Positions 35,258-45,914 of a stretch of DNA of 64,000 nt are shown piece by piece; positions within the stretch are counted from its first letter, which is position 1; each line of letters begins with the position of its first letter. Made by a program: the position numbers and the translations under genes. Source of the DNA: Leucosporidium creatinivorum (Eukaryota; Basidiomycota; Microbotryomycetes; Leucosporidiales; Leucosporidiaceae); NCBI GenBank assembly GCA_001600635.1, contig BCKL01000040.1, positions 1-64,000 on the forward strand, given 5' to 3'. Under the pieces are notes generated by a model, which worked only from the letters and a program-made list of their open reading frames with translations, did no database searches and was not told the origin of the DNA.

Positions 35258-35890
35258 GTGGGCTGAGATGTATTGTCGTCCAAGGTTCCCGAGAGTCGAG
35301 CTGACCTTGTCTCCTACCCTCTCTTCCCCTTCTCGGTTTCCTTCTTTTTCGCAGCTACGTCTGGCGAGAGGTATAGGGGAATGTGGCTAGTGTAAGAGCA
35401 TGGAATGTAAGCTTTTGCCGGCTACTCGAGTACAGCTTCAGCGAGTATAAGGGCGCCTCGGAGCAGAAGGAGGCGAAGAAGCGCCTCGGCGACGCTGTTG
35501 ATCCCGTCAGCCGTCTCGGTGTTCGGCGTAGGCGCCAGGCGCGTCTTCCTGCGAACAGCTCGCGTCGCTCGCACCCTCAACACAGCTCGCACGCTGCTCA
35601 GCTTCGGCTTGTTCCTCCCTTCCTTCCCCGACCGAAGTCCCGAAGTGCACTCAAGCTCGGAATGATCGGTGGGCAGGACGGGCCTGCCGGCGGAGAGAGT
35701 GATGAGCATTGAGCGCATTGCTCCCCTCCGACGTGGCATTCTATTTGTACCACCATTGTCCTTTTCGTTAGTCAAGTCCGAGAGACATCGGGAATACTGA
35801 CACAGCACGGGGCGGCCCAAGGGAAGGGAACAAGTCTTTCGCTTCTCTCGCTCTCTTTCTCCTTCCTCAATCTACTCAAACTCGCTCACC
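35258..35890. promoter_or_regulatory. Promoter region of the right O-methyltransferase copy
   Basis: 633 bases, almost identical inverted copy of 19077-19709. No separate gene. Confidence 0.45.
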
Positions 35891-37648
35891 ATGACTACCA
35901 CCGGCCGTGACGAACTCACTGCTCTTCGTGACTTGCTCACTACCTCTATTGATGCTCTCCTCGCCGACGAGAAGCTCGAAATCCCTTCGCTGAACGACAG
36001 CACTCCTGGCAAGGGTCCCGTCGCCGCCGTCTCCGCCCCTGTAGCCACTGCTGCAGCTGAACAGCTTGTAGCTCTTCTCGGAGGATCTGCTTACACCATG
36101 GTCAAGGCCATCAGCGTACGTCGTCGTCCGTTTCTCAACCTGCTCGGCGATGTCGTTGACCGTTCGGCATGCAGGGCCATGTTGCTAGCTCGCTGAGGGT
36201 CGCCATCGAGGCTCATGTAGTTGAGGCTATTCGCGAAGCTGGAAAGGGGAATCTGCACGTCGATGAGATCGCCAAGGCGAGCGCCGTCGACCCTGCCAAG
36301 CTCGGGAGTCGGTGAGTCCCTTGCTTCCCTTCTCCTTGCTCACACGAGCTGACTTTGACTTGATAGCCCGCATCCTTCGCTTCCTTGCCGCTTACCACAT
36401 CTTCACCGAGACCGCCTACGAGACCTTCGGCAACGACCGCTGCTCGGTCCTGCTCGACACCGGCAAGAGCGTGAAGGACCTCAAGGAGTGGGCTGCTTCC
36501 CTTCTCTCTGTGCTCCCCGCTGACTGTTGACGTCGTCCCCTCAATAGCAACAAGTTCCCCTACGCGGACACCAACGGATTCGCTGCCCTCATCGCTCACT
36601 GCACCGAGGATTTCCTCAAGGCGACCTCCTACCTGTCCGAGGCTGTCCTCTCGCCTGAGACTGCGACCTCTTACGAGCCCGGCAAGGCTGCTCACGCCCT
36701 CGCTATGGGCGTCAATGTTTCCCCTTGGGAGCTATGGTCTCAGCCAGGGAAGGAGCCGTACCTTGCTCGCTTCGGAATGGCCATGCTCGGCGCTCAAGCT
36801 CTCGGCGGAGGCCTTATAGACATCGTCTTTGATGGAGGTGAGCTGTAGCGACACTTTGAGAAGTCGTGGTAGATCGCTGACCCGGCCTCTCACCCCAGGA
36901 TTCGACTTCGCCGGCCTCAAGAAGGATGCCGTAGTGGTTGACGTCGGAGGAGGTGCTGGAGCCGTCTCGCTCAAGATCGCCGAGGCCGCTCCTCAGATCA
37001 AGATTGTGCTGCAGGACCGTCAAGAGGTCATCGATGGCGAGGCTAAGAATGTGAGTGATCCATCTCGTCGACCGCCTCGACGACGGCTGACTCGGCGGCT
37101 TCGACTGGCAGACGTGGGAGAGGGAGAACCCTGCCGCCATCGCGTCACAGCAAGTCCAGCTCGTCGGACACGACTTCTTCAACCCTCAGCCTGTCAAGGA
37201 GGCCGACGTCTACCTCCTTCGCGCTATTGTGTACGGTCGTCGCTCGCTCATCGGCGATTCTCTTCGCGCCGAGCATCTACTCTCATCATCTTATACTCTG
37301 CGCTGACCACATTTTTGCTGCCATGACTGGGGAGAAGACCTTGCGGTCAAAATCCTCAAGCAGCTGCACACCGCCGCCTCCTCCGCGTCGGCCCTCGTCC
37401 TGATGGAGCAAGTCATCAATCCTCTTGCGCCCTCTCCCAACTCCAAGGCCCCCTTCCCTCGTCTTCCTTCCCTCGGCAACACATTCCCTTTTCTGTTCGA
37501 CATGCAGATGCTTGCGGGGTTGAACTCGCAAGAGCGGACCGAGGAGCAGTTTAAGAAGCTCGGTGAGGCTGCTGGCTGGAAGTTGGATAGGATCGTCTCG
37601 GGCCCCCCGCCTGCTCAGTTCTCCCATATCGTCTACTCGAGGATCTGA
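35891..37648 (+). pseudogene. O-methyltransferase, family 2 (right copy, two splice-site lesions)
   Basis: Exons corresponding to the left copy: 35891-36115, 36175-36304, 36367-36487, 36548-36837, 36899-37050, 37112-37230, 37321-37648. Exon lengths match the left copy base for base and the domains are conserved (VVVDVGGGAGAVSL; HDFFNPQPVKEADVYLLRA; DWGEDL). Two differences matter. After exon 2, seven extra bases (36305-36311) lie before the GTGAGT, so normal splicing would shift the frame. At the last intron the acceptor AG is TG (37319-37320), with no in-frame substitute nearby. It is therefore probably a recent pseudogene, or it makes a different C-terminus by other splicing. The first exon differs from the left copy by one residue, so decay is young. 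Confidence 0.75.
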
Positions 37649-37976
37649 GGGGGTGTCGTTGCAATCATCCAGTCGTTCTCATTGCCTGCGGCGTAGGCTA
37701 GTCAGTGTCATAGTCGAGCCGAAGGGGGTCGACTCGAAGCAGGCTGAACCTCATAAGTAGTGCCGCGAGAGTATTGAATATGAGCAGCAGCTAGAGCTCG
37801 AAGTTTTGAATGTTAAGCTCGTCTGCTTGAACTTGAAGACTCGCCGCTTTCTCGTCTCCGAAACCCGCTCTCCCTGGCGCTTAGCCTTCGCAGTCCACCC
37901 CTCGGATATACCACCAATAGCACTTCTATTGACAATGCGGACTTTTTGTACTTCGGTAGATCGACAACTTGTACGC
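37649..37976. other. Convergent intergenic region, right O-methyltransferase / xylose reductase
   Basis: 328 bases between two convergent stops; nothing coding seen. Confidence 0.4.
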
Positions 37977-39774
37977 TTAAGCGAAGATGGCGAGCTCGGG
38001 GTAGATGTCGGCGGGGTTGTTGAACCTGGGAAGGCGAGAGAAGTCAGCAAGCTACTGGTAACAGCCGAGCGGCTCAAGACATCGCACCTGAGGTTCTTGT
38101 TGAGTCCCGAGATCTTCTTGAGGTCCTCCTCGGTGAGATCAAAGTTGACGTGCTCGAGGTTCTGCTTGGCGCGGTCGGGGTTGTTCGACTTGGGGATGAC
38201 AGCGATACCCCTCTGGGTAGACCAGCGGAGAAGGACCTGGGCGGGCGACTTGGAGTGAGCGTCGGCGATGGCCTTGATGGTGGGGTGCTCGAGAAGGGAG
38301 GGGGTATCGAGGGCGCCGGCGTGCTCGATCTCGAGGAAGGACTGAGGTCCGAAGGAGGAGTCTGCGCATAATGGAGAGGTCAGCTGCGAGTAGGTTGAGA
38401 CAAGCAGCGGGCACAACGGACAAGCAGTGACGGCGAGTCCAATCTCCTTGGCGAACTTGATGAGAGGCTCCTGGGTAAGGTAAGGGTGGTGCTGTGCAGA
38501 GAAGAAGTTGTCAGGACATGGGAGTACAGCTCAGCATGATCATCAACGCTCACCTCGATCTGGAGAACCTCGGGCTGCGAAAGGCGAGAGAGTGAGAAAG
38601 TCAGCGCCGAGCTCAACATAGGGGGAACCAGGCGCTGTGAGACCCCTTCAAAGCTTCCGTCACAAAGCTCACCTTGTGCTTAGCAGACCTCAAGAGGTCG
38701 ACAATGAGCGATCCGCTGCAGTTGGAGATTCCGATCGACTTGGCGAGTCCGGCCTCGCGAATCTCCTCCATGGCCTTCCAGGTGGCCGCCATGGGGTCGT
38801 TGGAGAGGGTGACCTTTCCTCCAGGTCCGGTAGCATCCCACCAAGCGGGAGGGTAGCGCTCCTTGGGGTCAACGTAGGCGAGGGACTGTTGCGCCGAGAG
38901 AAGAGGTCAGCTCGGCAGGTTTGAGATGTGTAGGCGAGACGACATTACGCACAACGGGGAAGTGGATGAGGTAAAGGTCAAAGTAGTCGAGTCCCCAGTC
39001 CTTCAGCGACTTCTCGCAGGCGGGCTTGACGTGCTCGTAGGCGTGGTTGGTGTTCTGCACCGAGGATGCTGTAAGGTCAGCGGACGCCTGGAGAGAAGGG
39101 CTTGGGAAGGCTCAACATCCAAGAAGGCTTCAGAGAGACTCACCCAGAGCTTGGAAACAACGTAGACCTCCTCACGAGTAACGATGCCGTCGGCGATCGC
39201 TCGGGAAAGTCCTTGTCCACTCTCACACTCGTTACCGTAGTCGGCTGCCGAGCTGATTGACGACAGGTAAGTCAGTAGGGTTTGTCTGGAGGTCCTGGAG
39301 CGCTGCAGCGGCCTGCGCGGCCGCTGTAGCGCCGCTTGAAGGCCGGCGAAAGGGATCGCCGAAACTCACTCGAGGAGCCTGTAGCCTGCCTTGAGGGCGT
39401 TGTAGACAGTATCGGCGGCATCAGCGTTAGGTACCCTGTCAAGTGAGAGTCAGCTCTGTACATCGAAATCCTTTCTTTGAGCCACCGCACGGTCGGCCAA
39501 TGACGCCCCGGTGCGCCGGCGCTTTTCTGAGCATCGACGATGGCCACGGGAGTACTCGCCAAGCAGTACATGGGTACATAAGACTCTGAGTGTCCATTGG
39601 AAGATGCGCCCGACGTCTAATGACCCGGTGCAGACCCTCCGCTGCTCCTCGAACCTCATCGACGGATTCCGAGCGCCGACGGGAGAATCGCTGTACTAGA
39701 AGAGAGGCGACTTACTTCCAGAGTCCGAAGCCGACGAGGGGTTGAACAGAGCTAGCGAGCTTGATGGTGGCCAT
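37977..39774 (-). CDS. XYL1: NAD(P)H-dependent D-xylose reductase-like aldo-keto reductase (AKR2 type)
   Basis: Nine exons (39774-39716, 39435-39370, 39252-39144, 39054-38953, 38885-38673, 38574-38554, 38491-38422, 38361-38088, 38025-37977), 320 residues, the usual length. The enzyme reduces xylose to xylitol in the cytosol, the first step of fungal pentose use. The aldo-keto reductase tetrad is complete: Asp and Tyr in [11 protein letters not shown], Lys in VVSKLW, His in YLIHFPV. The cofactor loop IPKSNNPDR carries the Asn/Arg pair that lets xylose reductases use NADPH (and NADH). The C-terminal [17 protein letters not shown] resembles the family end. Exon 6 is only 21 nt; intron 1 is 280 nt. 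The exact sugar specificity is by similarity. Confidence 0.87.
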
Positions 39775-40525
39775 AGTGTCAAGTTGAGGGAGTGAAGAGC
39801 GAGAGGGAAAGAGGCGTGGGAGCTGTTTCGGTGGCAGTTTGATCGGGAAGTGTCAGCGATGTTATAGCGGGCTGCAGCGTTTTATGGCGTACACTTCGGT
39901 AGCAGCAAGAAGGTGCAAAGTGAAGGCAGGAGGGAGAGCCGCCCAGCGTCGTATCCCCCTTTTCCAGCTCGTCGGATCTTGGGGCGGGTCAGCGGCGGGT
40001 CTTCAAATTGGAGTTAGGGGCTCGCTGAAGAGGATTACCAATATCAGAGCATATCATGTATGATACTGCTTGTATCTTGCCGAGTCTTTGGCTCCCTCCG
40101 ACAAGTGCAAGCCATCGCCGAGGGCTGAGGACGGCGCCCGAAGCAAGGGGAAGCAGCTGTAGTTCTACAGGTCAGCGTCAGTCAATTGGAATAGCTTGTT
40201 GAACATTGACAAGGCCTGGGCAAGCACTTTGCTAGCCCGAGCAGCTCCTTCTACGATGTGGCGTGCTCGGCGATGGGGAGTCGAGCGCCGACTTCGAGCT
40301 GTAGGCGAGTTGGGGAGCAGAGGGAGGACTGATCAGGAGCCAGCCTGGCGATCAACTGGCTGTAGTGCTCTCCAGCACTTCGTTCCCTTCAACACACCTC
40401 CCTCGCCGCTCGAACCCCTTCTCGCTCGAGCCCTCCTCCGTCTGTTGTCCTCCTCCCACATCTTGCTCGTCTCGCTCTCGTCTCGCTCTCGTCGCTCTCA
40501 GCTTCAAAGAGCTCGCACTACTAGG
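39775..40525. other. Intergenic between xylose reductase and F-box-like gene 4
   Basis: 751 bases. The left part is the xylose reductase promoter. The last 130 bases repeat the leader found upstream of F-box-like genes 2 and 3. Confidence 0.4.
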
Positions 40526-41736
40526 ATAGAAGCTCAGAAACACCCTACAGCCCACGGCAAGCGCTCCGGTGCAGCGAGGAGGAAAGGGGAAGCAGGCGAT
40601 GCTCGACGCTTAGTTCGAGGGACTCGGAATTGACTCGGAGAAGCAGCCGAAGCTACCAGCAGAGCTCATGTACCACATCATCGAGCTAGGCGCCGAGACT
40701 CCCGACGGCATCACTGCCGACAGTGATCAAGCGCAAGCCGTGCGCTCCTTCCTCTGCACCACCTCCCTCGTTCGCTCGGATTGGCGCGAGTACTCCCAGC
40801 GTGTCCTCATGGACTTCGTCTCTCTCAAAACCGACCAGGAGTTGAACAGCTACCTGCAGTTCCCTCAGCACGAGACCCTTCGTCACGCCCGCATCGTCGC
40901 TAAGGAGGGCAGCGTGCTCGACGGGGAGCTCGTCGAAGCGCTCATCGCTTCGAGCCGCTTGCTCAACCTTCAACTTGGAGGTATCAACAGTCTGAGCGCT
41001 TTCTCGCTCTACAGCGCATCTCTCCAAGGCAAGTCGGGATCGTTATCCAGCGCGAGATGCCATCTGATCTCGGCGATCCTTCGCAGGTCTCAAAGACCTC
41101 GTCCTCACTCGTCCTATCGGCTTCAAGCTCGGAACTACGANGCGGGCNCTTTNGNACCGNTCCCTTCAACTACCCTTCAGTCTCGCTACCCTCGTTGTCG
41201 AGACTTGGGGAGAAGCAAAGCTGAGCCTGCGGCCGCTCGCTCTCATCGGTCGACTGCTCTCGAACCCGACTGGAAGCGTCAAGATACTTCTCTCGGGCGA
41301 TCCAGACTACTCCAAGGTCCCCTTTAAATTCCCCAACAGCGCCAACCAGCTCCGTGAGCTCCAACTTTGCTACACTTGCGAGTGCACAGACGACGCCGTC
41401 GACTCGCTCCTTCCCTTCATCCGCCAATGCCACCAGCTCGAAGTGTTCTCCCCCAACTTCGTCGATTCGAAACTCATCAAAACGATCCCGAGCATCCTTC
41501 GACAGCTCTCCCTTCACGGAATGGACGAGCAGTGGGTGCAGACGGTGCCGAACCTCCTCAAAGAGAACTGTAGAACACTCTCGCGTCTCAGTCAGATCAA
41601 ACTCATCTGCATCGCTGAGCTTCCGCCGTATGCTCTGTTGCCGCTCAGAATCGAGTGCAAGAAGCGAGGGATCGAGCTGTTACTCGAGAGGATTGCCCGC
41701 ACCGACGGAGCCAGGGTAGGCCGGCTCATCTCCTAG
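40526..41736 (+). pseudogene. F-box-like/LRR-type protein, gene 4 of 4 (decayed 5' end)
   Basis: Exons about 40526-41028 and 41087-41736. The position of the family start (MEAQ) reads ATA at 40526-40528; a small deletion in the RRKLKKEKQ stretch shifts the frame near 40590; and the family CAG of DAQFEG is TAG at about 40611. Downstream the frame is open: LPAELMYHIIELGAETPD, then leucine-rich segments and the tail ECKKRGIELLLERIAR. The intron (41029-41086, 58 nt) has a GC donor (GCAAGT) and the family's phase 1. Translation could begin at the internal ATG 40668, giving about 337 residues without the F-box start. Five undetermined bases lie in exon 2. Most likely a pseudogene, perhaps a shortened gene. 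Confidence 0.65.
41141..41160. other. Five undetermined bases (N)
   Basis: N at 41141, 41148, 41153, 41155 and 41160, all inside exon 2 of F-box-like gene 4. They look like a consensus left ambiguous by collapsed paralogous reads rather than a scaffold gap. Confidence 0.95.
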
Positions 41737-42351
41737 CCATAAGCCGGGACAAACGCTCATTCCATTTTGATCTACAGTACATGAGCTCTGATACTCACCA
41801 CTGAGGGTACAGGAGCAGCCTGCAGCGGCAGGAGTAGTATCGCCGAGAGGAGGGGCCGCTGGCTGGCTGGCCTGCGATGCAGCGAGACGATGAGCAGGAG
41901 ACATGTAGCTCCGCTGCGAGGGAGACAGGAATACTGGAACGCCGAGTCCTGGATCGACTGTTTGGCAAATCTCTGGCTGGGAGCTTCTCTGAGCCCGTCG
42001 TGCCGTTCAGTCGGCGCCGAGCTGAACGCCGAGCCGTGCAGAGAGGGAGAGTGCAAGGCATTGTGCGCTGCATTGGGGTCGGAGAGCTTTAAAACTCTAT
42101 TGAGAAGCTCTGCCACACCTGGGAAACTGCCCTACATCTCTCTGATGGTCTGGCTCTTACGCGCTGCTGGGCTGCGAACCCTCTCTTCCTCCTACTTCCT
42201 CCTCGTTCCATCTCGACTCGACTACAGCTCTCTCGAGTTCATCTCACTCACGACAAGACTCTCCGCAAACTCGCACATCATCTGCACCCCCACACCCCAT
42301 TCGCAAAGCACCTCGAAGCTCATCTCGAGCAGCTCAGGACGAGCAAGCGAC
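41737..42351. other. Intergenic between F-box-like gene 4 and COX16
   Basis: 615 bases, including the COX16 promoter (TCTCTTCCTCC-rich near 42180). No supported gene. Confidence 0.4.
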
Positions 42352-43391
42352 ATGCCCTCCTTCTCGTCGAGGCCGATCAAGCCGTGAGTGGAGCACGAGG
42401 TGTAGGCTGGTAGTCTCAGTGAGGATCTGGTGGTTCTGTTCAGGTGGCGGAACGCTGCAGGAGAGCAGGCAGCGGGCCTCGAGCTCAGCGAGTGCGGTCT
42501 GCTGGCTCAGGGAGAGCTGGCGGGGTGAATCGTGGAGCTCGATGGAGATGCTGTAGCTCTGCAGGAGTGAGAGAAATGGAGATGTGCTCGCCTCGGACTC
42601 TTCGTCTGAGCTGGTCAGCTGCAGAAGCAGATCCGCTCAAGCGATGATTTGGAGGTGAGGATTCTTGGCCAGCACAGTCAGCAGCGATTCTCCCGCCGAG
42701 TCTGTACTACTGCACGAGCCCGTCGCTGCTCTCGAGAGCTCGGAGCCTCGTCGGAGAACCTCAGCTCTTCCATCTGCTGTCGAAGCCGAACGCACGGCAG
42801 GGGGAGGCAAGCAGGGTACAGAGCAAGTGTTCGGGAGGTAGAAGGTACAGCTCAGACTACTAGGGTATACAGTGCTGCTCACAGCCACCGCCAGAGTTAA
42901 CCTCGAGCGACACGACCTGCTCGGCGCTGGCTTTCGCACTCGCTGACTTTCTCCTTCCTCTCCCTCTCAGATCCGCCGTCACCCTCTCCCTTCGAAAGCA
43001 CCCGTTCGCTCTCTTCGGCCTCCCCTTCATTGCCACCATCGTCGTCGCCTCGTGGGGTCTTTCCGCCTTCACTCAGACTCGCTATGATCTCCGAGACGAG
43101 AAGGTGCACGCCGTGACCAAGGAGGAGGAGCTGGGGATGAAGAAGGGACGACGAAAGTTTGATGTGAGGGAGGAGTATTATGTGAGTGGATGTTGGACCT
43201 AGCTGTCTCCTCTTGTGCGGCGAGGTGCACCAACCGAGCGCCGAGCCGAAAGCTGACCGTTTCGCTTCTCCTCGCAGCGATTGCAAGCCAAGGGCAACGA
43301 GTTGGGCGAGTCGGATGACTGGGAGAACAAGCGTGTGGAGCGGCTACCAGGTCAGGACGAGTGGGGGACGCTGCCTGTAGCGAAGAAGTGA
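42352..43391 (+). CDS. COX16: Cytochrome c oxidase assembly protein Cox16
   Basis: Three exons (42352-42383, 42971-43181, 43278-43391), 118 residues. Cox16 is a small inner-mitochondrial-membrane protein that helps assemble cytochrome c oxidase. A short N-terminus (MPSFSSRPIKPSAV) precedes the single membrane span (HPFALFGLPFIATIVVASWG, about residues 21-40), then the hallmark QTRYDLRDEKV, the KGRRKFDVREEYYRLQ block, and DDWENKRVERLPGQDE. The short first exon is placed by reading phase and CCGTGAGT donor; intron 1 is 587 nt, long for the region. Confidence 0.88.
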
Positions 43392-43936
43392 AGTGAGGTT
43401 GGTCCCAGCTCCGCTTCGCCTGACGAGAAGAGGTCCGTTGCTATTTCGCTCGACACCCGAGGTCTTCCGTGTGTGTATCGAGAAGCTCGCTAACCTCTCT
43501 GACACCCTACAGAGCCTCAGCTGCCGGCCCAGCTCGCCTCGCCGCCGCCGCCAGATCGGGGCTCAGGCCATCTTCGAGGCCATCAACCCATCTTGTACAC
43601 TCTACTGCAACCATCTCCGTCCTCATATCATCATCACCAGCAGTTCCAGCGCTTTCCAAGCTCCGGTCGTCGACGAAATGACTCTCCGCGTGATTCTTAT
43701 CGTCGCATTCTACTTTGGTCCTCGAAGACGCCGGCGGGCTCTTTCTCCTGCCACAGCTCGCCTCCCTGCGCCTCAGAGCAGCCAGGGCTTCTCAGAGTGC
43801 TACTGTTGCTTCTCAGCCTCCTTGAACCAACCTACAGGTATGTTCGCCGTCCGCGCTGCGAGGTTGGCGCTGTTCCCCACCTCGCTCAACACGCTGAGCT
43901 TGCTCGCTCCAACAGCAGACCACCACTGCTCTCGAC
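43392..43936. other. Intergenic between COX16 and the first Ser/Arg-rich gene
   Basis: 545 bases, pyrimidine-rich; a leader intron for the next gene is possible (GTATGT at 43838 to CAACAG near 43916) but not proven. Confidence 0.35.
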
Positions 43937-44839
43937 ATGCCCAACACGCTTCCTCCTCCCATTGTGGAGTCTCAGGCAGTTCACCCTGTCGGCAGTAAGT
44001 TCCCCCCTCCTCTCGCCCTCGCCGCCGAGCTGAGCTTCATTCGTTCAACAGCCTCCGAGCACAAGCCCGTCTACTCTACCGGCGACAACATCCCTGCGTC
44101 GCTCTCCGAGAACAACTCGCCTGCTGCTACACCCTCCTCCGCCCGCTCCAGGTCTCGCACTCGCGACCCCTTCTTCCAGCGCCCCTCGCGAGACCAGTCG
44201 CGCGACCCCTCCTACCAGCGGGATCAGCAGTTGGGCCACACCATCACTCAAGTTCAACTCGCCCAAGCTGCCGCCCGCGCTGGCTCGCAGGATCGTGAGC
44301 GGTCGAGGAGCCGAGCCGCCTCGAGGGACCCCTTCTTCCGCCGAGAGACGAGCACGGACCCTCACCACCAGGACGACCTCCAACAGCAAGTCATCATGGA
44401 TCAAGTTCGCCATGCGCAAGAGGGCAAGTACGCCGCCGACCTCGAGCGGGCTCTTCGCGCCTCGAGGACCGAATCTCGTTCGACGACCATCGCCGACGGC
44501 AGCAAGAGTCGCTCAACCTCGCACATCCGCTCCGCTATCAAGGCCATCGTCAACGACCCCTTCTTCCATCGCGCTGGAAAGGATGAGGATCAAGCTGCTG
44601 AGCTGCACAAGATCATCTTGAGCGAGGTCGCGGCGGCGAAGGCTAGCTCGGCGGCGGGCGAGGTCGATCGAGCCAAGAGGGAGGGAAGCAGCAGTAGGAG
44701 CAGGAGTCGCGCTCGCGGAGAGGATGGAGCGGGGAGTCAGCCAGGATCGAGGAGCCAGAGTAGGGTCAGGTCAGCTGTCTCCAACCTCTTGCGCCGTGAC
44801 TCGGGAGCCGACATCAAGGAGGAGGCGGTGGTCGAGTAG
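43937..44839 (+). CDS. Ser/Arg-rich protein of unknown family, member 1
   Basis: Exons 43937-43994 and 44052-44839, 281 residues. No known domain recognised. The sequence is hydrophilic, with RSRSR clusters and a recurring RDPFF(Q/R/H)R motif (three times, near residues 63, 116 and 195), plus two copies of a motif S-x-S-(R/H)-(I/V)-R-S-A-(I/V) before short hydrophobic tails (HIRSAIKAIVNDPFF; RVRSAVSNLLRR). That second motif is shared with the next gene, 1.1 kb downstream on the same strand. The intron (57 nt) is in frame and stop-free, so it could be retained. Function unknown; the composition suggests a phosphorylated, largely disordered protein. Confidence 0.65.
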   Translation: MPNTLPPPIVESQAVHPVGSKFPPPLALAAELSFIRSTASEHKPVYSTGDNIPASLSENNSPAATPSSARSRSRTRDPFFQRPSRDQSRDPSYQRDQQLGHTITQVQLAQAAARAGSQDRERSRSRAASRDPFFRRETSTDPHHQDDLQQQVIMDQVRHAQEGKYAADLERALRASRTESRSTTIADGSKSRSTSHIRSAIKAIVNDPFFHRAGKDEDQAAELHKIILSEVAAAKASSAAGEVDRAKREGSSSRSRSRARGEDGAGSQPGSRSQSRVRSAVSNLLRRDSGADIKEEAVVE

Positions 44840-45914
44840 AGGGAGGTGGGGCAAGTTGTGTCCAGTACATCGGTCGCAGGATTAGTGCAGTGACTGTTAA
44901 GTAGGGTTTGCTCTGGCGCAGGTGGCTCGTAGATCAGCGAAACGAGTTGACCTCTGCTCGGCGTCGAGTCGCTTCGGCTGGGGACGACAAGCTCAGGCGA
45001 AAGGCAGCGGGCACTCACTATCTTTCTCCGACATGGCTACCAAACTTTACCTCCATCTGAAAGCCAGCAAAAGTCTGCTCCTTGCGAGGCATCCCGCTCG
45101 CGCCGCCCCTTCCTCGCCTGCTCGGTCCAGCCTCGCCAGATCGCCCAGAGGACATTTCGCTTCCGCTACGCTCCTTGGAGCGCCGAGCAAGCGCCGTCTG
45201 ACGAGCTGTACCATTCGAACAGAGCACGCGCTCCTCGTACAGATCTCAGACGCTGGCCTCCGATGGCAGCCGAGAGCAAAAGCTGACTTCTGGCAGCTGC
45301 TGGCTGATAACGAGGCTTATCGCGGCGAGAGAACAGAGGAGAACGTCGGCGCAAGGTGCAGCAGGGGCGGGTGGTCTGTGCACCAGGTGTACGCCGAGTT
45401 TCGGCGAACTCAAAATTCGTGCTCATCAAAACCTGCTTGATGAAAGGCAGGCCGCCCGACGGTCGGCGCAAAAGCTGAAAGATCACCTGAGCGCGTGAAA
45501 AGCCCGTTGATGAAGCGACGGCTCTGGGGAAAGAGGCTGGTCAGGCCTTCGCAGACTTTTCGAGCGCTTCAGAGAGCTTCGCGAGGATGTAGGAAGGTAC
45601 AGGACGGCCTGCCGATGTCCGCAGTGCTGTATCCAAAAATCCGAACTCATCAGAAGCACATGGTAGCGTGCAGGGAGAGACTGAGGACGTGTCAGCTTCT
45701 CAGCCGAGGGCCCGATGGATAGCGCTTTGCCGTGAGTTTCCGGTCACGCCTAAAGTCACAAACTTCTGCTCTGCGCCTCTCTGCTTCCTGCACTTCACTC
45801 GTACTTTTTCAAAGCATCTCAGCTCGCTCAACTCGATTCAACTTCGGACTTTGCTCGCCCCTCTCTCAAGCACTTCGCTCCTCTACACCCCCACCTCTCG
45901 CCTTTACAACAACA
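44840..45914. other. Intergenic between the two Ser/Arg-rich genes
   Basis: 1,075 bases. A 135-codon frame 45033-45440 begins with an Arg-rich, acid-free stretch that looks like a mitochondrial presequence (MATKLYLHLKASKSLLLARH), but no family is recognised, so it is not called. The rest is promoter-like. Confidence 0.35.

Larger units (their letters stand above)
31655..37648 (+). repeat. Inverted duplication, right arm (about 6.0 kb)
   Basis: Plus-strand counterpart of 17319-22985, with the same order: upstream block, STI1 exon 2, giant intron, STI1 exon 3, promoter, O-methyltransferase. The arms are separated by about 8.7 kb containing the intact STI1 and MBF1. Exon lengths of the methyltransferase and of STI1 exon 3 are the same in both arms. 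Confidence 0.85.

Noticed and set aside
45033-45440. 135-codon frame with a presequence-like N-terminus
   Set aside because: No recognised family or supported splice structure; left as a note in the intergenic entry.
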